Shown here piece by piece: positions 12,537-24,080 of a stretch of DNA of 64,000 nt. The position numbers and the translations under genes were made by a program. The stretch comes from Pomacea canaliculata (Eukaryota > Mollusca > Gastropoda > Architaenioglossa > Ampullariidae): contig NC_037599.1 of the NCBI RefSeq assembly GCF_003073045.1, forward strand, positions 26,016,695 through 26,080,694, written 5' to 3'. Each line of letters opens with the position of its first letter. The first letter of the stretch is position 1. The notes beneath the pieces are model-generated. The model ran no database searches and had not been told where the DNA came from. It saw nothing but the letters and a program-made list of their open reading frames with translations.

Positions 12537-13591
12537 CAAGCAAGTGCTTACTACTTGAACTTTCAGAGTATCCTTTACAATTGAGTTTTTATGTCGTAAA
12601 TATACATCTTATGTTTATTATTTATGCTCATTGATTTTGATAGAAAATATACCAAACGCTGTTAGTTCAGTTACTACAATTGTATAGCATCGATCATTTG
12701 TTGATTCATTTTGATCCTATTTGGTCTTTTTCACAATGAGTGTTACAGGAAGTTTTGTTGTAGGTAGAACATTTTACTTCCTCAGTGATATGTTGACAAA
12801 TGTATCAATATATGACATAAATATGATTAAATTATACCTAAAATAGACCTTATAACCGAGAGTATAATTATCAGGAAGTAGCACTACTTTGAGGCAGTGG
12901 GGTGAGACACAAATGTGTGTGAATAATCAAAAGGATGATCTATGGATGGAATGACAGTAGTTCAGCTGTTCAGGGGTAGGAATGAATACTGAAGCATGCC
13001 TACACTTAATGTAACATTTTACTGCACACTTTTATTAGAAAAAAAAGATTTTGTACACTTTTCCATATCACATGTGTCACAACAGAAAGTTTCTTTTATG
13101 ATTTGAACATAATAGCTAAAATAAAACTAGAAAATATTAAAACAGTTTAGTGTTTTTAATTTTGGTTTCACAATCTATACTCCTTTTTTCTCGAAAATTG
13201 AAAAGATGATAACCATGTATCGTCATTCACATTAAGACAATAACACAGTGGTTCTTAACCGGGGTTCTATCGAACCCTAGGGGTTCGGTGAGTCGGACTC
13301 AGGGGTTCGGCGGAGCGTCTGCCACGGAAGTCAAGACACACCGGAGTGATTATGTAAATTCGTGATGACACTAAAGAAGGGTTTTGTGAATGTCCATATG
13401 AAACTTGTGGGTTCGGTACCTCAAACAAGGTTAAGAACCACTGTACTAGCATTACTAACATTATGACAATGCATTGATATCGAAAACATTGGCAATCCTC
13501 GTAACTTTTTAACTTGAAAACTGTATTTTGTTATACTCTTTAGAAGTAGCAAATATTAGGAAAATTGTAAAAATCTATCAATTCCCTCTAT
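12537..13591. repeat. Second segmental duplication, copy 1 (partner 26194-27490)
   Basis: Long near-identical stretches are shared with 26194-27490, for example AGTGTTACAGGAAGTTTTGT, the region around GAGGCAGTGGGGTGAGACAC, and AATATTAGGAAAATTGTA at the end. Copy 1 lacks part of a signal-peptide-like reading frame present in copy 2 and has gained a hAT MITE at 13246-13443. It stops about 55 bp before the last recognised exon of gene B. Confidence 0.8.
13246..13443. mobile_element. hAT-type MITE, 198 bp
   Basis: The element starts CAGTGGTTCTTAACC and ends with the exact reverse complement GGTTAAGAACCACTG, with GGGGTTCGGCGGA-type internal sequence. The 8 bp on each side (CAATAACA and TACTAGCA) match at 5 of 8 positions, a worn hAT-style duplication. 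The homologous segment at about 27335 lacks the element, which fixes both ends as an insertion. Confidence 0.85.
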
Positions 13592-13646
13592 ATATCTTGG
13601 TTATGTTTAAAATGCCTGTGAATTGCTAAAAATGTTTCCCACTTAC

Positions 13647-14305
13647 TATGAGTTTTTTGGCAGATGTAGGAGTGTAATTCTGTGCAGTCCGTGAAGACCA
13701 GTGAATTATTCGAGGCGATCATTTCACACTTTTGTGTCCGCACTCCTACCCACCATGGCGAAGTTTTCATATCAATATCATTCTGTATCTTTATCTGGAT
13801 GGGAATAGAAAAAAAATGTCATGGTATTATTATTTATAAATCAAATGACAACACATACACTATTCACATAATGTAATCTCACCAGTAAAATGTCATCATC
13901 AGACGATACGAAAGGTGCTAGATACATACGAACTAAATGATAACGAGACACACACACACACAGAGCAATTCTTATATTCTTGAAAAATCTAACATAATTT
14001 TGTAGAAGCCTGTATATTAATGTTAATAGCAACACGATTTCAGCAGCGATATGGTCCCAGACATGAAATTACCAGCATTTGTTACCCTGTTGGCAAATCT
14101 AATATAGAAAGACGAAAAGAAATTTCAGAAAATATTTTTGAACTGTGTTTGTCTACACTACAGACCAGTTGGCTTAAAGTTCTGACGATCAGCAGATTTG
14201 TTCCCTCGGCTTTGCAACTGTCTTGGGCACCAGACCACGACATGGTCTTATTGGACAACTTGTAACACGAAGGGGTTCTGCCGATCCTTTCAGATTCACA
14301 GTTGT
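13647..14305 (-). CDS. Gene B CTLD3, with a shortened, fused second/third exon
   Basis: The first exon (14305-14166) follows TTTGTAG and reads DNCESER, PSCYKLS, MSWSGAQDSC and EGTNLL, ending at a weaker GTCTGT donor. The next exon (13794-13647) starts after CCATCCAG in phase 0 and carries both SPWWVGV and, only a few residues later, KCEMIAS, FTDCTEL and YICQK. In the other CTLDs these two parts lie in separate exons with a further loop of about 35-40 residues, including the sugar-site motifs. Here the intron and the long loop are gone, giving a compact CTLD-like domain without calcium-site residues. Confidence 0.7.
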
Positions 14306-17300
14306 CTACAAATAAAGAGAAAATGACCTGGTTGATGTTTTGAGATGCCCTTCAATATCATTATTCATAGAAGCATTCATTGTCAGTGAGGACAAATACC
14401 GGTCACTAGCAAGAATTTATCTGTCAGTTAGCATGACATCTACTATTTAATGTAGCTCATTATTTCTACACTAAATATAGTTTGGCACTTTTATCTCTTT
14501 GGTCTTACAACATGTTCACCCACACTTGTACACACTATTCACAGCACAAGACATTTCAGCCAAAGACGGGCGTTGTTCCCTTCGTCATTACTATGATGAC
14601 CTGTTGGCATCATGTTTTAAATATTTTATTAACTTCATTAAAACGAATATAGATTATAATTCTTGAGTATTCACTTGATTTCACACATATGAAGAACAGA
14701 GAGGAATCACATGGCTTGCCACTCAGAAAACCATCAGAGTCCATCACCAGACAGTCCTCTGTGATGAGCACGTCCTTCTTCCACTGTCTGAAGGGATAAA
14801 AAAATAAGGGTTGTCGTTAGGAGATGTGAAACAAGACAAAGAATGTATTTACATCTTTAAGCATGAAATCATGATTTGATAGCAGGCACCAGCAGCGATC
14901 TGCAAGGCCTTACCAATGTCTGAACTAAGGGATGTAGACAGGTATGCAGGTAGATATCTACCTAGATAGGTCTTTAAAATGAATAAAATAGTAACTCACG
15001 TAACTGCAGGTGATATCATTGGAGGCCTTTCAAGCCACTGCCACTTGGCACTAGAATGATTAGTTGGTATCTCATGCAGCCCCACCCACCAATGTTCGTC
15101 CCTGGCGATGCGATCCATCTCTTTCCTGACCTGCAACTTCAGGCCAAACAAGTGGCGATGCAGTAAGTAAATAGATGTATACTAAAGTATGAAATGTCAG
15201 CAGCACCTGCTTTTGACAAACATTTTTTTACGCAACAATGGACACTTACATATGAAAAGATTACCTAATGTTTACTTTTCGACTGTTATTATGAAAGCAT
15301 TAGAATAAATAATTTAAGCAAGTCTGTAAATGTCAGATCCAAAACATTAAACAGTTAGAAATAAAACTTCGAGTCCCTGTTCTATTTCTGTTCAAAAGAT
15401 AAGTAGTAAGCAAGAGCAATCACATTTTAGACAAAATTAATTAATACTGTTGTAGACAAGTGGACATACAGAGTACAGCATGCTAAATGTTAATTCAGTA
15501 TCTAGAAACCTGAAGGTATGAAGGTCGCATACCAGCTCATCTAAAGACTCCAACGTCAGCAAATTGGCGCCGTCCTCATTACAGCTGCTCTTTGCGTCTT
15601 TCCACTGCTTCTTCTCATTATAAAGCTTGTAGCAGGAATCCAAGATCATGGTCCAGTTCGTATCACAACTGTTCCTAGAGTGGATATCGAGCTCTACGCA
15701 AGGAAACAAATGTGTCATAGAATTTGAATATGTAAACGCTATTATCTAACCTTATATGAATATATATGTGCTTGGCTGACTCTCTCATTATGTATATATA
15801 GATGTAGATAAATGTCTAGTATAGATATTATCAGCTGTCATAGCTACTCATCTACTGACAAATGGAATAAAAGGTGAATTTTTTGTGAGTAAAGGTTAAA
15901 AATGTCCCCTAACAGCTGGGTTGACTGGGAAAGGTTGCTGAAGCAAACCAAACCCACGTGCTTCTAGTTTTGAAAACTTTCTAACTGGCGGTACTCACTT
16001 AAATATTTCTTACAAATGTAGTTTTGTTGCCGGTAGCAGGGAACATCATTCAGTTTCCCCGTAGGGTACATCTCCACACAGTCTTCGTGACTGTCTAGGT
16101 TGTTGGGCTCGCCCTCGTTCCACAATCTTTAATCAAGGAACATTTGGAGCATCCAAAGTAAAAGGAGGAATATTGACTTTTATAGAATTCTCTAAACTGA
16201 TATATTTCAACATTTATTCATACCAAATCTTAACAAATACGTGGCAATCATCGCCGAACTTGTTCTTTTTTGTAGTCCTCTTTATCTACAGAAGGCAGGT
16301 TGGGTCAATCTGATACACATCCAGTTACAACATTCTTTTATTATTGAATATCACATCATCATGACATTTTGTTTGCTTTATTCACTCGTTTGAATTTACA
16401 AATTTTTATTGATGCAAATCTTTTTTAGCAGAGAAAATTTGCACTTTCAATAAGGGTATGTTTTGTAAACGTGATGAAACTATTAATGACAAAATTAGCA
16501 ACAGCTACTCTATATAAAAGCTGACTTACATGATTTCCCCTGAGAAAGATGAGCTATCATAGAGTGACATCCCCTTGCTTTCACTTGAGTTACTTTGTAG
16601 TTTTACCCACCAGGTTCCTTCAGAGTCAGCAAGTTCCATCTCTGACAGTTTCTTTATTTCCAGAGTGACAACAAAATACAACAAAGAATTGCAGTGATTA
16701 TTTGTAGCCCTTTACTCCGTTTACATTATGAAAATATGGATGAAATGGTGGTAACATGTTGAAAAGTACTAAATGTCCATTTACTCCTGTATAAGGTATG
16801 ATTCGAGACAAGTTTACTGCCTGATATTTTGTTAGAGATTACGAAGGCTAAATAATTTTTTCCTTGTTCTCTATATCAAATTATCTATCAAGCTTAACTA
16901 GGTCTACAACTAGGTCACACAGAGAAGAAACTGTCTATATTTCCCTCAGGTGTTTCCCTCTCTCTATGTATACATGTATATCGTTCGGTTGGTATTCATG
17001 CCAGAAGAGCAATTTGTGGTTCCAAAAATGTAGAAGGATTGGAAGAAGTAAATAAACTCTAAGACTAAGACATGAGATTTTAATTAATTAACTAAAGTAA
17101 TAATTTAATAATTATTATAATCTGTTGTTAACTAAAACAACAAAGCAGACAGAAAGCTAAAAATGTGAAAAGGAAAAAAATACAGCACAAACGTTGTACA
17201 TGGAACAAAAAACATCAAGATAGACATGCAGTAGACACGTCAATGCTAAAATGTATGAAACCTAATCTTATTTTATATTGTGGGGTAGGCCTTAATTAAA

Positions 17301-18435
17301 TCACAGAAAGTGTCATAGTCATGATGAAGATGTTAAAATCTTTAGCAAAGGTAACTAGATCATCACTTTGAATTTGTTTTCTTCCTGTCAATGATCAGCT
17401 GTGGGTGACAACCTCCCAGATCTTTTTGGCTATTTGGTTAATAAGTTTGATATGTGATGACAAAAGAACCTAAGCCTTGGAAGTATAGACTTGAGAGAAA
17501 GGTAAGATGTGGATAGAGAACCACATAGAAAGGGAACAGGACTACTTGGATACCATGACCGCAAGACCTTGTACTCTATTCTCTTATAAAGTGACTATGA
17601 GCTCAAGGCTCATTCATGAACCATCCCACACCCATGGTTTTTGGACTCATTTGTAAAAAGAATTAATTTCACTGCCGGCTGCTTACTTGTTCTGACCATG
17701 ACAGCAGATCGGCGCCTTTTTCTTGGCAGCTTGCCAGGGCTGAGGACCAGTTCTTTGGTTTCAGAGACTGGTGGTAACAGGTGGAATGAAGAAGCACCCA
17801 GCCTGAACCACAGTTGCCTGTTATCTGAGATGCGCCTGATTTATTCCCAGGCAAGTGTAAACACGTTATAGTAAATTTTTATGTACAAACAGGTGAATAA
17901 TGTAGTTATATATGTAACGATGAAAATGACACAAGACATCTTTGATGTGAGAGGGGCGATAACATGTTGAGGAATATGGGTTGCTTTATTTTTGACATTT
18001 AGGGATATCAGCATTGCGGACTGTGGATAAATGCATCATGTGACTTTATTTGTAAATGTGTTTATACCTTTTAAGTTTATTATTCATGACTCTATCGCTG
18101 GTTTGTGAAGTTAGACAAACACATATGTTGTAAAATATGCAGGTCAAAGCATTTTCACCCGTTGGTTTGTCATAGGATGATTCTGAGTTTTGTCATGTAG
18201 CCAAGTGAGCAAGTGTAAGACAAGGATTCATACTGAAGAATGTTCAGTGATTTAAAGAATTCAAAAACGAACATTTCTTAGATTTTAAAGGGTTTTTTTA
18301 TATGATTTTCTAAAAAAACTCACAAAGTCTATTATGTGATATATTAAATAAATTTGTATGCACTAGCATTCCATACTCACAGCCGGTAAAGAGAAGGATG
18401 ACAGCAGCTGTGACAGAGACCATTCTCGGAGACAT
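13647..18435 (-). CDS. Secreted multi-CTLD C-type lectin, gene B (nine exons, three CTLDs)
   Basis: Exons on the minus strand, in order: 18435-18381, 17835-17687, 16651-16530, 16126-15999, 15693-15533, 15136-15000, 14787-14675, 14305-14166 and 13794-13647. All junctions have GT/AG and the phases agree throughout (1,0,2,1,0,2,1,0,1), giving 1153 open nucleotides, about 384 codons. Exon 1 encodes a signal peptide (MSPRMVSV, hydrophobic core, ILLFTG). The rest encodes three consecutive C-type lectin-like domains, so the product is probably a secreted carbohydrate- or ligand-binding protein. The last donor (GTAAGT at 13641-13646) is in phase 1 and no terminal exon was found; reading through instead gives a stop at about 13588. 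Exon boundaries of the third exon are the least certain. Exon 1 and exon 2 are duplicated in the fragment at 3826-4548. Confidence 0.8.
14675..15693 (-). CDS. Gene B CTLD2 (three-exon cassette) lacking sugar-site motifs
   Basis: The cassette is 15693-15533, 15136-15000 and 14787-14675. The first exon reads SCDTNWT, DSCYKLY, QWKDAKSSC and EDGANLLTLESLDEL. The second has HWWVGLHEIP and WQWLE, a textbook CTLD core. The third (QWKKDVLITEDC, GFLSGKPC, FFICVK) keeps the cysteines but has neither an EPN/QPD triplet nor the WND-type ND. The fold is probably retained while classical calcium-dependent sugar binding is probably lost. Confidence 0.75.
15999..17835 (-). CDS. Gene B CTLD1 (three-exon cassette) with EPN motif
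   Basis: The cassette is 17835-17687, 16651-16530 and 16126-15999. The first exon reads NCGSGW, STCY, NWSSAL and SCQEKGADLL. The second has TWWVKLQ, the usual WWVGL position. The third reads LWNEGEPNN, then EDCVEM, KLNDVPC and NYICKK. EPN plus the downstream ND are the calcium and mannose-type ligand residues of C-type lectins; the canonical WND is here LND. This is the CTLD of gene B most likely to bind sugar in a calcium-dependent way. Compared with gene A, the first exon has lost 9 bp near its end (ADLLSWSEQ), still in frame. Confidence 0.75.
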
Positions 18436-20069
18436 CTCTCGTTGATTTGCGACTGTATGTCAGAGACAGTACAGGGAAGTCCTACTCCCCAGTGCAGCCA
18501 CACAGTCAGTTATTAAGACAACATTTCCGCTCTGAATATTCGAAGAAATATTGACACAGTTTCATTGACATTTCAGAAATGCAAGCCTCGCCTTACATTT
18601 CATCGACTGAGTAGTTGCTGAGAGTTCTTGCATGGCAATGAAGACACGGCTGGACATTGTAGAGTTCACTGAACGTTCGTCTAAATTGAAAGATAAAGAA
18701 AATCCTTTCCAATCCTCAAATTGGAATACTGCATGAGGGATGATAAACTACTTAGGAAATTATTTATGCATGCATGTCGGGACTGACATTTCAATCCAAG
18801 TCACCCTGAAATCAAATTCTCTTTTAACATCCTAGAATTCGAATTTTCAAAATTTATCATCAGAACTGTTATGACCTCTCTCGATATTCTTAAAACAAAC
18901 TGAGTGCAGTGTTGTCGAATAAGAATTTTTTCGGAGAGGTACCCGGGCACAGAGCAAGATACTATTTCCCCAAAAGTAAATAAACAAAATATTTATTCGT
19001 TCATTGACTAGTACCAGCTGAAGAACGGTTATGTGGGTTCGCCCGTGTTGGTCATCGGGACAAACATCTGGATAGACGCAGACATCTGGCTATTAGACTC
19101 CTTGTTAGTGATGAGCAGGTCTACATCTTCAAGATTGCAGGCCATAGGATTCATGTAATTTATGGTCCACGTCAATCTGTTGAATATTTATTGCCTTTGT
19201 ACTTCATACTGCATTATACACTATCGCAGAATGCTCTCTTTGAAATAAATGTAAAATATAATTGTTCTGGAGCAGTACAAAGCTTTCATGCACAATCTCG
19301 GAACCACGGTAAGACAATGGTCACACAGAGGACATACTGTAGAAATTGAAATGAACAGGATCTCGTTTCCACTCAGAGCTCATTATATTTCATCACCACA
19401 TTTTTTTCTGGAGAAAGAAAAAGTGAGCTGAGTGACTGTGAAAATTTTTTTAAACAAAAGATGCAGCATCAGGAGTAGAAATAGGGAATCGTTTAGGGTC
19501 TTATCGACTGGCATGAGAAGAAAGATCGGAGTGATTTTGTTTTTTACACATCGGTATCTGGTATAATTTATAAAAGAATTTATAATTTTACTTCTCAGAT
19601 GAGTTCTAATAAACGAGTCGAAGTCATGAAACATTAAAAGCGCCACCATTTCGTCTATCGAGGCTCAACTCTGAGCCACTCACGTGACGATGGCAACGTT
19701 TCCAGTTGATGTGCAGTACTTTTGCTCTTGTTCTTTGTCTTTGAAGACAGCATGGTACATGCGCACCTACCTTCAGAACATGACCAGCTAAAAATATTTA
19801 TCTAGTTTAACTTTTCCGAATGATGTTACAAAGCGTTTACCATTTCTGTGTTCTCAAAAAGACATCAGTCACTAGACCAGACCTACGCAAAGGCCGGCCC
19901 GCGGGCCGGATCCGGCCCGCCTCCTGTCTCTGACCGGCCCTCCCGCCCGCTGGCCCGCCCGCCCGCCAGTATATATACTTTATATACAGTATTGGGTAAA
20001 ACTGAGTTAACTATATTAGTCCGGCCCTCTAAAACCATCCCAATTTCTCACCCCTGCACTAGACACATA
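17483..20069. repeat. Segmental duplication, copy 2 (partner 3548-6213)
   Basis: This copy includes gene B exons 1-2 and about 1.6 kb of upstream sequence that match 3548-6213 in the same orientation. An open frame of 122 codons in copy 1 (5172-5540) is interrupted here by stops, so it is not a conserved gene. Copy 2 carries an extra 187 bp near its right end, a hAT-type element plus one target duplication. Confidence 0.85.
19878..20056. mobile_element. hAT-like GC-rich MITE, 179 bp, with perfect 8-bp target duplication
   Basis: CACTAGAC occurs exactly at 19870-19877 and 20057-20064. Between them lies a GC-rich element beginning CAGACCTACGCAAAGG and ending CTCACCCCTG, with GGCCGGATCCGGCCCG inside. 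The duplicated partner segment near 6201-6208 has a single TGACTAGAC and no element, so it is the empty site. The 8-bp duplication and CAG..CTG ends fit the hAT superfamily. Confidence 0.9.
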
Positions 20070-20322
20070 GATGCAAAGCGGGACATTTATGTCATCCCTT
20101 TCTGCAACAATATGCATCATCGACATCGATACATCTGTGAATACCGCTCATGGCAAAATGCTGTGGCCTTGCTGCGCCACCGTGCCAGCCTTTTTGTTTG
20201 TTGTTACATGTTGTTTCTCTGTACTTTGTTACTTTTTACTTTCGGAAGAGGAAACAGTCTAGTTATGACTCTTTTGGCAGTCTAGTTATGATTTTTTTTC
20301 TTTCTTTCTCTAATTAAAAATA

Positions 20323-21217
20323 ATGGATAAGTTAACTATATGTTCTATGAATTGTCGAGGCTTGGGAGACCCGAATAAAAGAGATGATATTCTCCATTTC
20401 CTTAAAGAAAACAAAATACAACGTAACTGTATTCAAGAAACTCATTTTACTCAAAAAATAGAACATATTGTCAAAGCAAAATGGGGATATGATGTTTACT
20501 TTAATTCTCACAGTTTCAAACGCTAAGGGTCTGGCAATATTAATCAATAATAACTTCGAATACAAATACAAAGATCTATACAATGATCCAGCTGGAAACT
20601 TTATGACTTTAAAAGTGGGCATTGATGACTCTGATTATCTGCTAATTAACCTTCATGGCCCAAATAATGATACTCCGGCTTTCTACAGTGAACTTAAAGA
20701 AAAGCTGCATAGTCGAGAACAAGTTTATGTCATCATGACTGGTGATTGGAACCTGGTGTTAAACCCAACTCTTGATTATTACAACTATAAAAGAATAAAT
20801 AATCCCAATTCGAAGAAAATAGTAAAAAGCATTATTGAAGAGTTTAATCTAGTTGATATTTGGAGAGAGATGCATTCTGAGACTAATGGTTTCACTTGGC
20901 GGAAGAGACACCCACTACAACAGGCTAGGTTAGACTTCTTTCTGATATCAGAAACATTAGCCGGGGAAGTTACTTCAGCAAAAATAGAACCATCTTATAG
21001 ATCTGACCATTCCCCTATAATGATATCACTTCAGCTAGGAAGAAATCATGGAAAATGTAGGACATTCTGGAAGTTTAATAAATCCCTTCTTAAAGATGAA
21101 GAGTACATACAATTAGCCAAGAAGGTTATTAGTGAGACTAGAGAACAATATACAGCTTTGCCATATTGTCGTGGATCCCTGACTCCATTTCTCCTTCTGA
21201 TCTTCACCTCCAAATAA
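20323..21217 (+). pseudogene. LINE endonuclease domain, frameshifted
   Basis: The frame opens MDKLTICSMNCRGLGDP and reaches CIQETHF, motifs of L1-type endonucleases (N and E catalytic positions). It breaks near 20515-20526 and continues in another frame with NAKGLAILINN, TGDWNLVL, ARLDFFLIS and YRSDHSPI, the D-x-N and SDH catalytic motifs. One frameshift therefore separates the two halves and the protein cannot be made intact. Further frame changes lie between 21217 and 21350. Confidence 0.85.
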
Positions 21218-21349
21218 GTGATCAACTTTTTTTTGAAATGTTACTTTTACATATTAGGGGAGCCAGTATAGCTTATGCATCTGCCAAAAAGAAGAAGCAG
21301 ATTACAAGAGAGAAAGAGCTAAAACAACAAATAAATAACAGAAGAAAAA

Positions 21350-22855
21350 ATGACTGAAGACTCCACATTACAGCTTGTAGCACTGCACAATGAACTACAG
21401 AATATTAGGGAACACAGAGTTGAAGGATTGAGGATACGATCCAAGGCAAAATGGATTTTTGAAGGAGAAAAAAATAACTTTTGTAATTTAGAGAAAAGAC
21501 ATTTTGTAAGTAAATTAATGAAGACAATAGAGAAAGAAAATGGTGAAATCCTTTGCAATCAAGAAATGATTACAGAAGAATGTGAAGCATATTATAGAGA
21601 ATTGTATAGAAGTAAGGAGTCTGAATTAATGGAGTTTAAGCCAAACTGTCTGGAGAATAAGAACTTCCCAATACTAACTGAAGATGAAAAGAATGAATTA
21701 GAAGGTTTAATAACAGAAAAAGAAGCAGGCAGAGCTCTTAGAGAAATGAAGAATGATAAAAGCCCTGGAAATGATTGTTTCCCAGTAGTGTTCTTCAAAT
21801 TCTTTTGGAAAGATTTAGGAATATTTCTAATAAGATCACTAAATGAGGGGTTTAAAATGGGTAGTTTATCTGTAACACAGAGACAGGGGGTTATAACACT
21901 AATACCAAAAGGAGACAAACCCAAACATCTGTTAAAAAATTGGCGCCCAATCTCTTTATTAAATGTGTCATATAAAATTGCCTCAGCCTGTTTAGCTATG
22001 AGAATAAAGCGGGTTATGCTTCACGAGGATCAGAGAGGTTTTATGCAAGAAAGATTGACTGCAGATAATATTAGACTAGTATACGATATATTATACCATA
22101 CTCAGTTACAGTGGAAGCCAGGTTTGCTACTGCTAGTGGACTTTGAGAAAGCTTTTGATTCTATTGCAGACTCATTCATCCAGAAAGCCCTTAGACTGTT
22201 TAATTTTGGACCAGATCTTTTACGGTGGGTAAATGCATTTTACAAAGATGCAGAATCTTGCCTCATTGTAAATGGTTGTGTTTCTCGACGTTTTCGTATA
22301 GAACGAGGATGCAGACAGGGCGATCCTCTTTCGCCATATATCTTCCTTATATGTGCGGAAATTCTCTCCATTCTACTTAGAGATAATGCCGATATTAAAG
22401 GTATAGTTGTGAGAAACAAATCATTCTTAGTGTCACAATTTGCTGATGACATGTCATTGTTTCTTGATGGATCTAAAGAATCTTTTCAAGCAACTGTTTG
22501 GGAATTGGAGAGGCTTGCTCTGTTTTCAGGTCTCAATATTAACTTTGATAAAACTGCTGCAATTTGGATTGGTATTAATCAAGGCTGTTTGACACGCTAT
22601 ACGACTCAATTAAAAATTCAATGGAATCCCGAAGCATTTACAGTCCTTGGTATTACTTTTTCTCTAGACCTTGAAGCTGTGATAAATATTAACTACCAAA
22701 AGAATTTTACAAAAATGCACAAGATATATGAGGGAATGGAAGGCAAGAGATCTCACACCAATAGGAAGAAAACGCTGTATTCAAATCCCTATACTGTCTT
22801 TATATTTACTCATCTATTTATTACTCTTCCCTGTCCTGGTAAGAGATATTCTTAA
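21350..22855 (+). pseudogene. LINE reverse transcriptase domain
   Basis: One open frame of 501 codons carries the ordered RT motifs: KSPGNDCFP, LIPKGDKP followed by NWRPISLLN, DQRGFMQ, LLVDFEKAFDS, GCRQGDPLSPYIF and QFADDMSLF (the FADD active site). The catalytic residues are present, but the frame ends prematurely after the thumb region and upstream parts are in other frames. It was active as part of a non-LTR retrotransposon and is not a host gene. Confidence 0.9.
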
Positions 22856-22939
22856 ATAAAATTAGTCAATCAGCCTTTGCGTTCATTTGGAAGAAGAAAA
22901 TTCATCAAATAATTAAATAAAAACCACTGTTATCAGGAA

Positions 22940-23920
22940 ATACTCAGAAGGGGGACTAAAGGTAGTGGATATCAATGCTTTTCATAATGCACTCAAGCTG
23001 ACATGGATAAGGAAGATTTGTACATCAAATGCAGGCTGGAAGTACCTTTTAAATTCAATTCATCCACAGATTTTAAATTTTCAACAGTATGGAGGATACT
23101 TTCTGGAAAATATTGCTGAAACAAATGTATTTTGGAAAGATGTATTTGCTATTTTTTCTGACTTTTGCATTAGATCTACCCCCTTGTCACTTACAGAATT
23201 TCTGCATGAACCGTTATTTTTTAATACTTTTCTGTCCAAAAATGATACATAAAAAAAAAGAGTAGAAAAATGGTTAAACTGTAAATATTAAATGAATAAT
23301 TGTGGATTTTACTTATAATAATGGAATACCTATCTATGATAATTTGAAGTATTCCAACAAATTCATGGCAAAAATATAAAACTTCTGAGTGGTATTTATA
23401 GTAGAATCATGGCCATTGTCAACTATAAAAGAAAGATTGGTCACTTATGGAAACAATCGGACAGAAATACTACAGGCTATGCACAACTGTTAGCCATAAT
23501 CAAGCAGAAAAAGGCACAAAAGATATATATATAATAAACAGTTATGTTCACAGACGCCTCCTACATGCATTAGAAAATGGGAAAAAGTTTTTCCAGTACC
23601 TTCAGTGGGGACAAATATTTGCTCACCCTTTTATTGTTACAATGGATACAAAACTTCAGTGTGTTTCAATATCATAGATTCTGCATCGTGTTCTAGCTAC
23701 AAACACACTATTATATCAAATAAAACTAAGGGACTCAGATCTTTGCACTTTCTGCACTCAGTCAAGAGAATCTATAGAACACTTGTTTTTTGATTGTATT
23801 ACTGTTAAAAAATTTTGGAATGATCTCTTTACTAAGTTAAAAGAAAAATGTGCTCATTGTGAGCAGATAGAAGTAAAGAAACAGCTAATACTATTTGGAG
23901 TCCAAAATGACAGATAAGAT
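22940..23920 (+). pseudogene. LINE ORF2 C-terminal region, broken into several frames
   Basis: Short open pieces continue the LINE protein (for example ALKLTWIRKI near 22990). Near 23740-23800 a Cys-rich segment reads LCTFCTQSRESIEHLFFDC, the C-terminal zinc-knuckle-like motif of L1-clade ORF2 proteins. Stops and frameshifts separate the pieces. Confidence 0.75.
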
Positions 23921-24080
23921 ATTCAGCCTTATTCTAATAATGTTAAAGTTATATATTTACCGGTGCACATGTTTCAATATTCATCTAAGTGGGAATGCAT
24001 TTGTATTGGAAATAAAGAAAAGATATCATGTATAGAAATATTACTACACAATAAATAGTAAGCCAGAATGTTTTTCGCAA

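Larger units (their letters stand above)
20323..24080 (+). mobile_element. Decayed L1/Tx1-type LINE, endonuclease-RT part, ORF1 absent
   Basis: On the plus strand an apurinic-type endonuclease, a reverse transcriptase and a C-terminal zinc-knuckle-like region follow one another with several frameshifts between them. No ORF1 is visible upstream, so the copy is probably 5'-truncated. A short direct repeat (CAGTCTAGTTATGA) lies just upstream at about 20257 and 20278. The 3' end is not sharply defined; low-complexity T- and GT-rich sequence continues past 24240. Confidence 0.85.

Noticed and set aside
13267..13461. Minus-strand open frame of 64 codons
   Set aside because: It lies almost entirely within the hAT MITE at 13246-13443.
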